A stretch of DNA of 64,000 nt from Diphasiastrum complanatum (taxonomy: Eukaryota; Streptophyta; Lycopodiopsida; Lycopodiales; Lycopodiaceae). This document shows, piece by piece, positions 48,064 to 59,933 of the stretch. The stretch covers positions 16,041,822 through 16,105,821 of the forward strand of contig CM055113.1 of assembly GCA_029204225.1 (NCBI GenBank), read 5' to 3'. Every line of letters starts with the position of its first letter. Positions within the stretch are counted from its first letter, which is position 1. The notes beneath the pieces are model-generated. The model saw nothing but the letters and a program-made list of their open reading frames with translations. It did not search any database and was not told where the DNA came from. A program made the position numbers and the translations under genes.

Positions 48064-48828
48064 GATCATCTCTTGTTGATCTTCGTAGCTCTCCCTGGTT
48101 AGATGATCCTGGAAAGTCATCTATATCGCGGCTCTCCATCAATCTCTCAAACCACTTAGGGAGCTTTCTGTCAGGTGATTGGCTTCCTGGTGAAAATGTA
48201 TCCCACGGTACATCCTTCTCCTTGCGTTTGTCACCTGCAATTTCAATCCTTCTTGCACCAAAAGGTTTGTCCCTACCTCTCCAACCTGTTTCTTGAGGTT
48301 GAGTAGTAGTATCTTGAGATGTATCCTCATGTTCATCACTCGGAAGGTCAATGAATGGATCATCATCAGGTGGTATCCTCACTATGCCATTTTTCCTACT
48401 GGATGTGTCTATCTTCTCAGCATCTTCGTCTTCATACATCTTGGATTCATCAAAGATAACATCTTGGCTTATATGGATTTTATTTTCGACTGGATCAAAA
48501 CAACTATAGCCCTTCACGCAATCATCATATCCTAGGAATATGCACTTGATAGCTTTTACATCAAGTTTACGTCTTTCTTCCTTAGGAATATGTACAAAGG
48601 CCTTACATCCAAAGATTCGCAAGTGGTTCACCTTTGGCTTCTTCTTTGTGAATGCTTCCTTAGGTGTAATTTCTGGTATGGCAATGGTAGGACTTCTATT
48701 TTGAAGATAGACTGCCGTGCTACATGCTTCTGACCAAAAATCTTTTGGTAATTTCATCTCAGCTAGCATAGATCTGGCACTTTCCACAATCGTACGATTT
48801 TTGCGCTCAGTTACACCATTGAGAGCAG
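48063..48828 (-). pseudogene. Older copia pol, distal half (integrase end and linker)
   Basis: This is the downstream half of a copia pol split by the young element at 48829-55041. The frame enters with NGVTERKNRTIVESARSML and runs through KDFWSEACSTAVYLQNRSP, LRIFGCKAFVHIP and CIFLGYDDCVKGY to KIHISQDVIFDE, the typical end of copia integrase. A charged linker follows (PPDDDPFIDLPSDEHEDTS). It ends in the region before reverse transcriptase (LRRSTRDDP) where the repeat arm begins, so RT and RNase H are missing. No stops occur within this 250-codon piece. Confidence 0.85.
48824..48828. other. Target-site duplication (left)
   Basis: AGCAG, identical to 55042-55046, flanks the nested copia. Confidence 0.9.
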
Positions 48829-49565
48829 TGTGAAGAATTGAAAAAGATTATCTATGTTAGATATAGGGGTCTTATGTTTTTTACATCAAGCATCTAGGTG
48901 TAGGATGTTGATAGGAATAAATTTGGCATAGATGGCAAATTATGCATTTCCACTTGTAATGCCACTATTGAGCCAAAATAGAGTAAGAGGCTAAACACTT
49001 GCTAATTAGAGTGTAGACAAGTGTAAAGTTTTTGTTTGATGAATTCCAAGAGGTCCAATAGGATATAGAGGTGGAACCTTGTGAGGTCCAATAGGAAATT
49101 GAGGTGTGCTTGAATATAGTCCAATAGAATTAAGAGGTGCATAGATCAATGATCCAATAGGATCAAGAGGTGACAAAATGTGGTCCAATCATAGTTAAGC
49201 ATAGTGGTAGCTCGTGGACCTACTAGTATCATTGTACTCCTCATTTTGAAATCAATTGATTTGGTGATTTCATGGATTTTGTGAGTTTTTGGATTTCTAG
49301 CTTTCTCTCTCTACCCGAGAGCTCTTGATGCATTTTCTCTCTCTACCCGAGGAGAGCAGCTTGTTTTAACTTAGATTATTTTTTGAATACTTCCCACACG
49401 TGTGAGTGAGAGTTGGAAGTGATTGAATGCATGTAGTAGTGTGTTTTTGCCATAGGATTCAAGATTGATCTTGAATCTCAATCTAGTCTTGATCTTGGTG
49501 CATCTACACACCTTAGGAGATCACAAGTACATGTAGTGGACAGTCCACACGTGTGAAAATCGACA
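48829..49565 (+). repeat. 5' LTR of the young nested copia
   Basis: This 737-bp LTR starts TGTGAAGAATTG and ends AAAATCGACA. It is nearly identical to 54316-55041: I count about six substitutions and one 11-bp difference (present here near 49061, absent in the other). It contains TTTCTCTCTCTACCCGAG repeats near 49300-49350. Confidence 0.92.
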
Positions 49566-49579
49566 TGGTATCAGAGCCT
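49566..49579 (+). other. Primer-binding site of the nested copia
   Basis: TGGTATCAGAGCCT directly follows the 5' LTR, the standard initiator Met tRNA-type site. Confidence 0.9.
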
Positions 49580-50321
49580 ACCTAAGGTTACCATGCATTT
49601 TGATCCATCTAAGTGAAAAAATTTCATCAACCTTGAGCTAGAAATTGGCAAGGCCCATTTTCCTAGCTATCTTGTTCAATCTTGGATCAAAAGAGATCAA
49701 AAGGACATTGATTGGGTCTGACCTGGTATTGTATGGAATCAGGTGCTCAGACACATGTGAGGAACATCCAATTTCAGTTTGGAAGTTCTCTCTCATGTTT
49801 GATCCATTTATCTTGCTTGATAGCTTGTTTTGAAGCTATTTTTGTCTAGTTTCTGTTGCAATCAGTTTCATTCCATTTGATTGAGCCAATCAAAAGTTAT
49901 AAGATTTTGAAGAGGGTTAGGTAGGGCACCTAGACCTGGGTGGACACATTTGGTTTGGTCAAGAGATTGCTTGATTGATCCAAAATCACAGTTGTATGCT
50001 TGCCAATCTCATCTATATGTGATCTAGGCACTGTTTTGAGATCTTAACCATTTTGTTTCATGCAATATCATTGTATTTGAGTCAAATTTGGTTTCTTAGT
50101 GTATTTCACACGTGCTAAGAGTGTTGGATCCTAACTTTGCCTATACTCCATCATTTGATGTGAAATAGATCTTGTTTTAGAGAGATTTGTGTAGCTAGTG
50201 AGAATCAATTCACAAATTGTTGTAAGATCTTTCATAGGAGGAGATAGTACTCAATTATTGGATCCTATTGAAAGTGTGTAACAACATTTATTGTTCATCA
50301 TCTGAGTTTTCTTCACTTCAA

Positions 50322-53300
50322 ATGTCTTCAATGGGTTCATCCTTGTTGGAACCAAGTGAAAGATTGACCACTTCAAATTATTCAATTTGGAAAATGAGGA
50401 TGGAGTCCATCTTGATCCTTCAAGACGTGATGGACATAGTTCTTGGCTTGAAGAAGAACCACAAGTTCTTCAAGAGGTTCAAAAATACAAAAAGAGAGCT
50501 AGGATGGCTCTCCACTACATTAAGATGAATGTCTCTAATGAGATATTGAGGGAGATAGGTACTTGTACAACAGCCAAAGAAGCTTGGGATTGTCTCAAGA
50601 CTATCTATGAGGCTAAGAATACCTCTAGGCTTCTCACTCTTAGGAATCAAATCTTTCAAAGTAGCCAAAAGAGTGATGAGAGTGCATCTAGTTATGTTTT
50701 GAGAGTAAAAGATATTCATAGAGAGCTTGCTTGTATTGGTGATTCCATCAATCAAAATGAGCTAGTTCAAGTCATTCTCAATGGCTTGAGAAGTGAATTT
50801 GATAATCTTGTCCAATCCTATGCCATTAAGGAGGAGCTACCAAGTTTGGAGGCTCTCCAAAGTGTGCTAATTTCAGAAGAATCAAGACAAGAGTATAAGC
50901 TCTTGAGGATGGACAAGCTTTCTCTCACTCATAATGATGGCAAAGCTCTCTTTGCCAAGGATAAGCACAAAGAGAGGAGCAAGAACCAGCATCAACAATC
51001 CTCAAGCAAGGACAAAGTCAAATCCAAAGACAAAGATGAGGAGGAAGATGATTCCTCTAATGCTTCATCATCCAAGCTCAAGAAGAAGAAGAAGATCAAG
51101 TGCTTTTGTTGTGGCAAGAAAGGTCATTATGCCACCAATTGCTTCAAAAAGAAGAATCAACTCAAGCAAGCCAATATTACCAATGAGAAGGAAGACACTA
51201 TTGCAAGTGATGGAGAGGGATCTCTTATGGTCTCTAGTTTCTCATCTACTCCTTTCAAGAAGGACGGCCTATGGTATATTGATAGTGGAGCCTCTTCACA
51301 TATGTGTAGCTCCAAGGACTCTTTCTCTTCTATTGCACCTTATGATGGAGTGAAGAAATCAATATACACTGCAAATGATTTTGAATGTCCTATTGAAGGC
51401 ATAGGGAACATTCCCTTGAAGCTTGCATCCTCTAAAGTTCTTTCTCTCTCTAGAGTTCTTTATGTACCTAAGCTTACCAAGAATCTTATTAGTGTTGGCC
51501 AATTGCTTGATAATGGCCTTGATGTAAAATTCAATGTTGATACTTGCACTATCAAGAAGAATGATGAGATACTTGCATTAGGATCTAGATTTGGTGGCAT
51601 CTATAAACTAGATCCAAATGAGTATGTGAATGCTTGTAATGTTGCTCTTGTGAACAAGCTCTCTATGGAGGAATTATGGCATAGGAGGTTGGGACATCCC
51701 AACTACAAATCCATGCTCTCTATGATCAAAGAATCCAAAGCTATTGGCTTGCCAAAGTCATTCTCCAAGAAGATCAAGCCTTGTGAGGCTTGTGCTATTG
51801 CTAAATCTCACAAAAAGCCATTTACAAGATCTTCTATCAAAAGCAAGCATCCTTTGGAGTTAATCCACTCGGATGTGCATTTCTCATCAACTACAAGCAA
51901 GGTAGGAGCCACTTGTTTTGTTACTTTCATTGATGATTACACAAGATTCACTTGGATATATCTTCTTGCTTCAAAATCTATGGTGTTTGATCATTTCCTT
52001 ATTTTCAAAGCTTATGTAAAGAAGCAATTCTCATTCAAGATTAAAGCTCTTAGAAGTGATGGAGGTGGTGAATATATCTCCAATAAATTTCAAGACTTTT
52101 GTGAGCTTGAAGGCATTAAAAGAGAGTTTTCTTGTGCCTACTCTCCATCTCAAAATGGAGTGGCCGAGAGAAAGAATAGATCTCTATGTGAATGTGCAAA
52201 ATCTATGAGAATTGAGGCATCTTTGCCCAAAGATTTTTGGGGAGAAGCCATTAATTGTGCAAATTATCTTTGCAATAGGCTCCCACATATAGCTCTTGGA
52301 GGAAAGTCACCATATGAAATCTTATTTTTGAAGAAGCCTAAGGTTGATCACCTTAGAGTTTTTGGATGCTTATGCTTTGTCCATATTCCCTTGGAAACAA
52401 GGAAGAAGGAAGATCCTAGTGCATGCAAAGGGATCATGGTTGGATACTCATCCACCAAGAAGGCCTATAGAGTCTTTATACTCTCTACTTCTCAAGTTAT
52501 TGAAATTAGAGATGTTGTCTTTCATGAAGATCAACACTCATAATTTGAAGAGGCCGAGATCAAGAAATCTATGGATGCATCATCAATTATTGATTTTGAA
52601 GACAATCATGATGTGATGGGGTCGAGATTTGAAGAAGACTCTCCTCGGATTTTTTCACCAAGAAGATCCATGAGAGATAGATCCGAGCCTAAGAGGCTCT
52701 CATATGTTGACAAAGGCAAACAAGTGGATCTTGATTCCACTAATTATGCTTTTTATGTCTCTCATGAAGAGCCAAAGAATGTACAAGAGGCACTCAATAC
52801 CAAGGAGTGGTATGATGCCATGAAGCAAGAGTATGATGCATTGATCACCAACAATACTTGGGAGCTTGTGGATCCTCCTTCCAACAAGCATGTGATTGGT
52901 TGCAAGTGGGTATTGCGGATCAAGTTCAATCATGATGGCACCATCAACAAGCATAAAGCAAGATTATGTGCCAAAGGATTTGCTCAAATCCATGGTCTTG
53001 ATTATGAGGAGACCTTTGCACCCGTTGCAAAGATGGTGACAATAAGAATTCTTATTTCTCTTGCTTGTTTTTTCAAGTGGAAGGTGTATCCAATGCTTTT
53101 CTAAATGGTTATCTTGAGGAGGAGATCTATATGGAACAACCTCAAGGATTCATCAAGGATGAGTCCAAAGTGTGCTTGCTCTTCAAAAGTCTTTATGGAC
53201 TCGAGCAAGCACCAAGATCATGGTATTCAAGACTTAACTCTTTCCTTATCTCACTAGGATTTACTCTTGGTGACTATGATCCTTCCATGTATCTAAAGTT

Positions 53301-54297
53301 TGCTGATAGCAATATTGTCATTCTTCTACTTTATGTTGATGACATTATTCTTTGTGGAAGTTGTATCAAGATAGTTGATGAAACTAAGCTAGCACTTGGA
53401 TGTGAGTTTAAAATGCAAGATCTAGGAGAGATACATTACATCCTAGGCCTAGAAATTGATTTTTATGAAAATCATGTCTTTATATGCCAATCTAGATATG
53501 CTCACTCTATGCTGAAAAAATTCCATATGGAAAATTCTAAGAGCATAGATACTCCAATGGAGCAAATTGTAAAAGATCCTAATAAAGGTGATGAAAGATC
53601 CTTTGAGGACATCACACTTTTTAGGAGTCTTGTAGGCTCCTTGATTTGGCTTATCATTACTAGGCCCGATCTTAGTTTTTGTGTGCACAAATTGAGTCAA
53701 TTTATGCAAGAACCTAAGATCCATCATTGGAAGATGGCCAAGAGGATATTAAGATATGTATCTTCATCTTGTGATTATGGTCTACTCTATAAAAGTGAAG
53801 ATCTATCCATTATTGGCTACTCGGATTCGGACTTTGCAAGTGACAAAATGGATCGAAAGTCTATTAGTGCATACACTATCTTTCTTGGAGGCAATCTAAT
53901 ATCTTGGCTTTCCAGAAAGCAAGATACTATATCTCTCTCTTCATGTGAGGCCGAGTACAAAGCACTCACTACAACTACCAAAGAAGTGCTTTGGATCAAG
54001 AGGTTATTAATGGAACTAAAGTGCATCAAGGAGGATGATCTACCAATGATCAAGTGTAATAACATCTCGGCCCAAGCTCTTGCCAATAATCCCATATTTT
54101 ATGCAAGAAGCAAGCACATAGAAGTGGCACACCATTTTGTGAGAGAAAAGCTTATTGGAGGAGAAATCTATTTGGAGCATGTCAACTCGTCCTCTTGTAT
54201 TGCCGATCTACTCACCAAGCCTTTGAGCAAAAGTGCTTTCATCAAGCATAGATCTAATCTTGGAGTTATATCAAGATCAATGTTCAAATCTTCATAG
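50322..54297 (+). pseudogene. Young Ty1/copia gag-pol polyprotein, lightly damaged
   Basis: All parts are present in copia order: Gag (from the ATG at 50322; L.P..RLTTSNYSIWKMRM), a zinc knuckle (CFCCGKKGHYATNC, 51101-51142), and protease (WYIDSGASSHM, about 51272). Integrase has its zinc site (HRRLGH ... CEACAIAK) and core Asp, Asp and Glu (51870-52075), ending in NGVAERKNR. RT has YVDD at about 53332, and RNase H has YSDSDFASD and SSCEAEYKAL. Three lesions are visible: a 1-bp loss near 50446 in gag, a TAA at 52541-52543 after integrase, and a small deletion near 53088. The deletion shifts frame and removes the QMDV segment that holds the first catalytic Asp of RT. The element can therefore move only with help from an intact relative. 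Confidence 0.93.
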
Positions 54298-54301
54298 ATA
54301 A

Positions 54302-54315
54302 TCTTTTAGGAGGAG
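54302..54315 (+). other. Polypurine tract of the nested copia
   Basis: TCTTTTAGGAGGAG immediately precedes the 3' LTR, the expected position for the plus-strand primer. Confidence 0.75.
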
Positions 54316-55041
54316 TGTGAAGAATTGAAAAAGATTATCTATGTTAGATATAGGGGTCTTATGTTTTTTACATCAAGCATCTAGATGTAGGATGTTGATA
54401 GGAATAAATTTGGCATAGATGGCAAATTATGCATTTCCACTTGTAATGCCACTATTGAGCCAAAATAGAGTAAGAGGCTAAACACTTGCTAATTAGAGTG
54501 TAGACAAGTGTAAAGTTTTTGTTTGATGAATTCCAAGAGGTCCAATAGGATACCTTGTGAGGTCCAATAGGAAATTGAGGTGTGCTTGAATATAGTCCAA
54601 TAGAATTAAGAGGTGCATAGATCAATGATCCAATAGGATCAAGAGGTGACAAAATGTGGTCCAATCATAGTTAAGCATAGTGGTAGCTCGTGGACCTACT
54701 AGTATCATTGTACTCCTCATTTTGAAATCAATTGATTTGGTGATTTCATGGATTTTGTGAGTTTTTTGATTTCTAGCTTTCTCTCTCTACTCGAGAGCTC
54801 TTGATGCATTTTCTCTCTCTACCCGAGGAGAGCAGCTTGTTTTTACTTAGATTATTTTTTGAATACTTCCCACACGTGTGAGTGAGAGTTGGAAGTGATT
54901 GAATGCATGTAGTAGTGTGTTTTTTCCATAGGATTCAAGATTGATCTTGAATCTCAATCTAGTCTTGATCTTGGTGCATCTACACACCTTAGGAGATCAC
55001 AAGTACATGTAGTGGACAGTCCACACGTGTGAAAATCAACA
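54316..55041 (+). repeat. 3' LTR of the young nested copia
   Basis: This 726-bp LTR starts TGTGAAGAATTG and ends AAAATCAACA. It pairs with 48829-49565 and lacks an 11-bp piece of that copy. Confidence 0.92.
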
Positions 55042-55046
55042 AGCAG
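55042..55046. other. Target-site duplication (right)
   Basis: AGCAG, as at 48824-48828. Confidence 0.9.
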
Positions 55047-55552
55047 GAGTATGAGCTTGCATAAATTGTCTTTTAATCCCACATTGATCACAAAGATCAT
55101 TGAAGTCATTAGACTTCTACTCACCTCCACTATCTGATCTTAGGGCTTTGATCTTCTTACCTGTCTGATTTTTTACCAAGTTTTTGAAGCTCTTGAAGCT
55201 ATCAAAAGCATCTGATTTCTTCTTCAAGAAGTAGATCCACGTCTTACTTGACATATCATCAATAAAGGTCATGAAATAGAAGGCTTTTCCTAAGGACATG
55301 GTCCTCATGGGCCCCCATAAATCTGTGTGGATTAAATCTAGGATGTTCTTTGCTCTTGCAACACCCCCTTTATTGAACTTCTCTCGATGTTGCTTCCCAT
55401 ATATACAAGATTCGCACATCGATTTTAAGTGTTCTTCTATTGTAGGCAGTCCTGTTACCATCTCCATCCCGTCCAATTTGCTACTTTCACTCAAAATGGA
55501 CTCTCCCATGTTTGCCATCGCAAAACTGCTTAAAACTTATGCCTTAGGCTAA
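55047..55552 (-). pseudogene. Older copia pol, proximal half (pre-integrase and core)
   Basis: This is the upstream half of the pol interrupted by the nested copia. It carries the integrase zinc ligands (MCESCIYGKQHREKF), DLIHTDLWGPM with the first Asp, FMTFIDDMSSKTWIYFLKKK with the second, and KALRSDSGGE with the catalytic Glu. An in-frame TAG right after GGE (usually GGEY) is a nonsense change. The frame then runs to QAHTP, and across the insertion site it continues as NGVTERKNRT at 48828. It begins abruptly near 55552, so gag and protease are lost. Confidence 0.85.
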
Positions 55553-56817
55553 GAATAGTATGTCGAGGCCAACAGTGATGTCAAAAGTTGAAAATAATGA
55601 CCTGCACTTTTTTTCTTACCAGGCCACTCGCCGCTTTTCCACCAATTTGAAAGCCAAATCGGCGTCGCCTTCCGAAATGCACTCAGTCGTCAATTCCCAA
55701 CAATGTGCCCAGTGGAATGGTGAAACCACTTCTGACGTACTCCAAACACTTTCTCCGCTGCAACCGTTCTGTTTTGCTGTACCGTACTTGCAGGTACAGT
55801 CTGGGTGCCCTTCGTTTGGAGGTTATAGCCTTTCGTTTGGGTCAAAACGGGCAAAGGACCCAAAAATAGGGACTTTTCTAGCTTTTGAACTATTTCTTCA
55901 CTTTGGAGAAACTTCACTCTTCACTTGTGAAGGGACCCAGCTCAACTTTCAGTATGAAAATTTTTAATGAAGTTGAAGGCCATAATGCACTTCAATTCTT
56001 CAGGACCTTGTTTAAAGCTCATCCAATGGCTGAACCAAATCTTGTAGTTCAAATTTCTCTCCCATCACAGATTCTGGACCGTTGATTCACTTGACACCTC
56101 ATCTACAGGTTCAAAGTACATCTGGGCATCAAACCAAACTCTTGCATACGCTAAAAGCTTCGATACACTAAGTTCTTCATCGCGTTGGGCGCGCGAACTG
56201 CCCGAGACTTCCCTGCCTGCGGCCGTGCCTCCCTTCCCTGAAAAAGATCGGATCAAGCTCTCCTGTGGATCGTTTTGAGCACGATATGAGGCCTGGAGAA
56301 GGGTCGCCCTACTGAATCCATGACTATAGAATGTTCAGTTAGGAAATTCCGTGGAGAAACGGTGATTTTAGCTCAACTTGACAAAGTGGCTTTTTCACAT
56401 TTTTACCGCAAATCTGCTAGGTTAACTGTCTGGAGACAAATCTCTGACATAAACCTCAGAATCTCTCCATGGCTGATTGAAGTGTGATTAGCTTTGTTTC
56501 TGTCCTTACGACATCCAAAACGGTGCACAAACAGCGAAGAAATCACCAGTTATGTATAAAAATCGTAACCCCAAGTCCGGTTTCAATTTTCAGCTGGCTT
56601 CAAAATTGTCAATCTTTCACCAAATTTTTCCCTGTCTGATGCTATGCACAGGCTAATAATCCCTCTGCTGAGCTTAGCAAGCCTCTATAAATTAGAAACC
56701 ATGCACCAGTGCTTCTCTTTCCGTCTTCAACCCACCGTAAAACCCCGAACTCTCAGAAGATAGTTCTCCCGAAGCTCTCTTTAACGACGACACTGTACTG
56801 TGTACACTCCCTGTACG
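55553..56817. other. Stretch without a recognised gene
   Basis: Lying downstream of a minus-strand primer site (56829), this may be the internal region of a decayed or non-coding LTR element. Frames at 55560-55967 (plus) and others show no domain. Confidence 0.35.
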
Positions 56818-56829
56818 ACTCTGATACCA
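56818..56829 (-). other. Minus-strand primer-binding site
   Basis: On the minus strand it reads TGGTATCAGAGT, next to the LTR-like sequence that follows at higher coordinates. Confidence 0.65.
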
Positions 56830-56831
56830 AC

Positions 56832-57150
56832 TTAGAATTTGCTTTGCACAGGAACACAGATCATGCTACACAGTAACACAGACAGAAAATCACTCTCCTC
56901 AGCAAGCTCACATAGCAACTGTATTTCTCAAAATGAAATTACACTGTACATATAGTTGTTCACTCAGGCAACCCATGCATGAACCAGGTTGCCGTTGGCG
57001 GGACGCGTGTTCCATCGACTTGCCTCGTGGCGAGGCCAACTGATCCTTATCCACTGATAGTACCCACTTATAGTCACACAGTGATTCTAACTTTAATTCT
57101 AACTTATGGTACATGACAAGTACACTATTTTCACACGTGTGAATAGCACA
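56832..57150 (-). repeat. Short LTR-like sequence inserted in an RLK gene
   Basis: Read on the minus strand, it starts TGTGCTATTCACACGTGTG where RLK coding sequence stops, and ends just before the primer site, giving about 320 bp. The expected CA end is not clear, and a matching second LTR was not found. The first six bases could equally be RLK sequence. Confidence 0.45.
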
Positions 57151-57260
57151 ACCAAATCTGATGGATCTATTTGAGAATTCACCACCACCCATCTTAGCAA
57201 ATGGATCAAGTACCACACCCACAAGACAACAATCCATTTGCAACCACTACAGCTGGTCAT
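57151..57260 (-). pseudogene. 5' end of an LRR receptor-like kinase gene
   Basis: On the minus strand an ATG at 57260 opens MTSCSGCKWIVVLWVWYLIH, a plausible secretion signal with a hydrophobic core. It is followed by VVVNSQIDPSDLVV, the start of the LRRNT cap. The last 40 bp match 27745-27784 with one mismatch (Thr to Ile), in the same frame but the opposite orientation. The gene breaks off at the LTR-like sequence (57150). No further RLK parts were found below it, so this is a non-functional 5' piece. It shows the family's true start, which the fragment at 27745 lacks. Confidence 0.6.
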
Positions 57261-58994
57261 ACCTCTCCCACAAGCCTCTCCTATTCACTCTATTTGCCCT
57301 CCTAGCATCTGCTGCTCAAGCTCACCAATCCACGTACAATTGGTGAGATAATATTGTAAGATTGTGGAGTTAAATGTAGGTCATAAAAATGTGATAGTGT
57401 CCATGTGAAACGTAGGCAGGTGCGTCCCCTTCATCATGCTATAGGTTAAGAATCTGTGATATATCTATACAATGTATATGTATGTATATATATATATATA
57501 TATTCCCCACTCATAGCATTGAAATGAGGAGTATTTGTTAAGCCAATTCTTCTAAAAACTAAAATACTCACCGTAACGTCAATTGGAACTATCAATATCG
57601 ACAAGTAGCACGGAGAAAGCTGGATCACCTCTAATAGAACAATTTCCTTGGTCATCAAATGTTATTGCAAATTGATTGGCAAGCTGCAATTTTTTCCGTA
57701 TGTATTTTATTGCCTGCAAATATCAGTGACAATAATTAATAATCACCAAAGCCTCTCAAGTTTGTTGCACTCTAATTGTAATTTCTTTTTAGCAAAGGAT
57801 ATTTGTTAGAGTAGTTTTGAGAATTAGAACTTTCTGGTTGATTTTACTTCAATTTCCAAGTACCTATATAATACCACTCTTTTTTATTTTTTTCTTCCAA
57901 ATTCTTTTTATTTATTGGTTTTCAGAAATGTATTTTATCTTTATCCAAATGATGTGTATCGCTTAGAATGTATTTTCATGAATTATTTCAATGTAAATCC
58001 TCCTCCATCTCTCCTTTTTTTGCTAAGTTGTTTCAAAGCATAGGTTATACAAATGTTTGATTATGCATTTATCCTCTATGATAAATATTTTAAGGTGGAT
58101 TACTATCCCCTAGACCTTGGCTTAATTCTCTAAATGAAATTCTATTATGTAATAACTTCAATTTAATGAACTTTCCTACAAATCCATAGAATAATACGAG
58201 TTGGCATCATAATCCACAAAATGCTCGTATAGATACTTCTTCTTGGCAATCTTTGGTTACATATATGATTATGTGAGATTTGCTTTAGGCAAAAATGTTA
58301 TGGTTTGGTAGCGAGCCCAATATTTATCTTTGTTTAACATCATTTTTTGGAAATGCCATTGGATTCTCACAGTAAAGTGATGACCCATAGTCCTTGGGTG
58401 ACCCGTAGTCCTTGGGCCTTGCATGGCCCATGCCAATGGTTACAAAAAACATTACCTAACGTGGCGACAAGCGAGTAAAGTCATTAGAGTTGATGGTCCA
58501 ACCACCCATCCCAACCCAACAACAGCAAAAAATATCATACATGTGACCCACCCATGTGATACATGCCTAACTAGCCGCCCCCCCCCCCCCCCCTTCCCGC
58601 CCCCACCCTCTCAAATAAATTATGACTATTAGTAATTGCCTTTGGGATTATAAATTTTTGATAAAAGTAGGATCTTATAAATTTTAGAATGGAAAAACTT
58701 CATTTGGATGGCGACTGATGGTTTAGGAGGAAAGCTGATGGTCATTTTCCTAGGTGTACAAGTCTGGATTATTTGCCATGTGTTCTACCTACGGTTGGTA
58801 ACCTATGACATGCATATGTGGCCTACTATACAAAGCCTATGGTAGGCCTGTGTGGAAAACCCCAAGCCATGGGGAGGGGGAGGTTGGTTGAGTAGTTCAT
58901 CAATCACCTACTCTAAGCATCATCCACACGTCTCGATCACAAGCTGCCACCCAGATTGTCGGTCGCCCGTCAACAGCGCGCTAACTCACTACTA
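57261..58994. other. Stretch without a recognised gene; microsatellites
   Basis: It holds a (TA)n tract at 57485-57503, a run of 16 C at 58578-58593 and a small CCCATAGTCCTTGGGTGACC repeat at 58383-58415. The first part (57261 upward) would be the promoter side of the broken RLK gene. No RNA gene is recognised. Confidence 0.45.
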
Positions 58995-59111
<117 letters not shown>

Positions 59112-59132
59112 TAGGAACAATATGGGCTCAAA

Positions 59133-59933
59133 ATGGGCCCTTTAAAAAGTTTTACTTTAGAGAGAGGTTACATAGAAAGAGAATGCGAACTTCTGGTCGT
59201 CGTTTTTGGTTCTAAAGCAAGAAGATTCTTATCCAATCACACATGTAAAGAATCTAGTGTCAGATACGAAATTTTGAAAGAAATTGTTCAAGCAACACGA
59301 ACACTAGAAGTAAGTAATCGAGTGGAAAAGGGACACGTGTGGAACAACTTAGACAAACTCGTAGGTGTTATCAGGAAAGAAAATCTATCATCAGAAGATT
59401 TGAGGACTTTGCAAAATCATAGTACCACATTTGTGAAATTTGTACATGATTGTTGGGGAAAGACAACATTACACATTATATGGTACTAATTTATTTGATT
59501 ATCTGGTACTTATCTCATTCATGCTTATATTTTTTTCTCCTGATGTAAGTAATCAAAATCTTGTTTGCAGCACATCTTTTTTCATCATGCAACTTATTTT
59601 GCAAAGGAATATCAGAGCTTAAATATCTGGTCATCACAAGGCATGGAAAAATCTCATTGGCAAGCAAGAGGAGCATTCCATAGAGTTACAAATGATGGAG
59701 GACACAATTCAAAAAATAAATATTTAATTGAATTTTTTCAGTGGTTTTATAGAAGAGCACAATTTAAATATCAAGCTAAACACTCACCAAATGTTACAAT
59801 TTTTAGAAAGGCATTCAAATTCATAACAAAAGAGAGATCATTTGTAATATATCAAAAATCTATTATAGAAAATTGTTTACTTATCATCATCCTCTTCAAG
59901 ATTCAGACGGATGGTATTGTCATGAAGGAATAA
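59133..59933 (+). pseudogene. Element X transposase, C-terminal part (right copy)
   Basis: The first block (59190-59490) contains SKARRFLSNHTCKESSVRYE and a helical segment aligned with 700-960 of the left copy. A probable intron ends at TTGTTTGCAG near 59570. The second block begins HIFFHHATYFAKEY and carries LNIWSSQGMEKSHWQARGAF, which includes the likely catalytic Glu, then FFQWFYRRAQF and FRKAFKFI. The left copy has the same order of motifs. The N-terminal domain, both catalytic Asp regions and the CxxC module are missing, lost at the microsatellite. The 3' end overlaps ORF B (59877) by 57 bp on the opposite strand. Confidence 0.6.
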
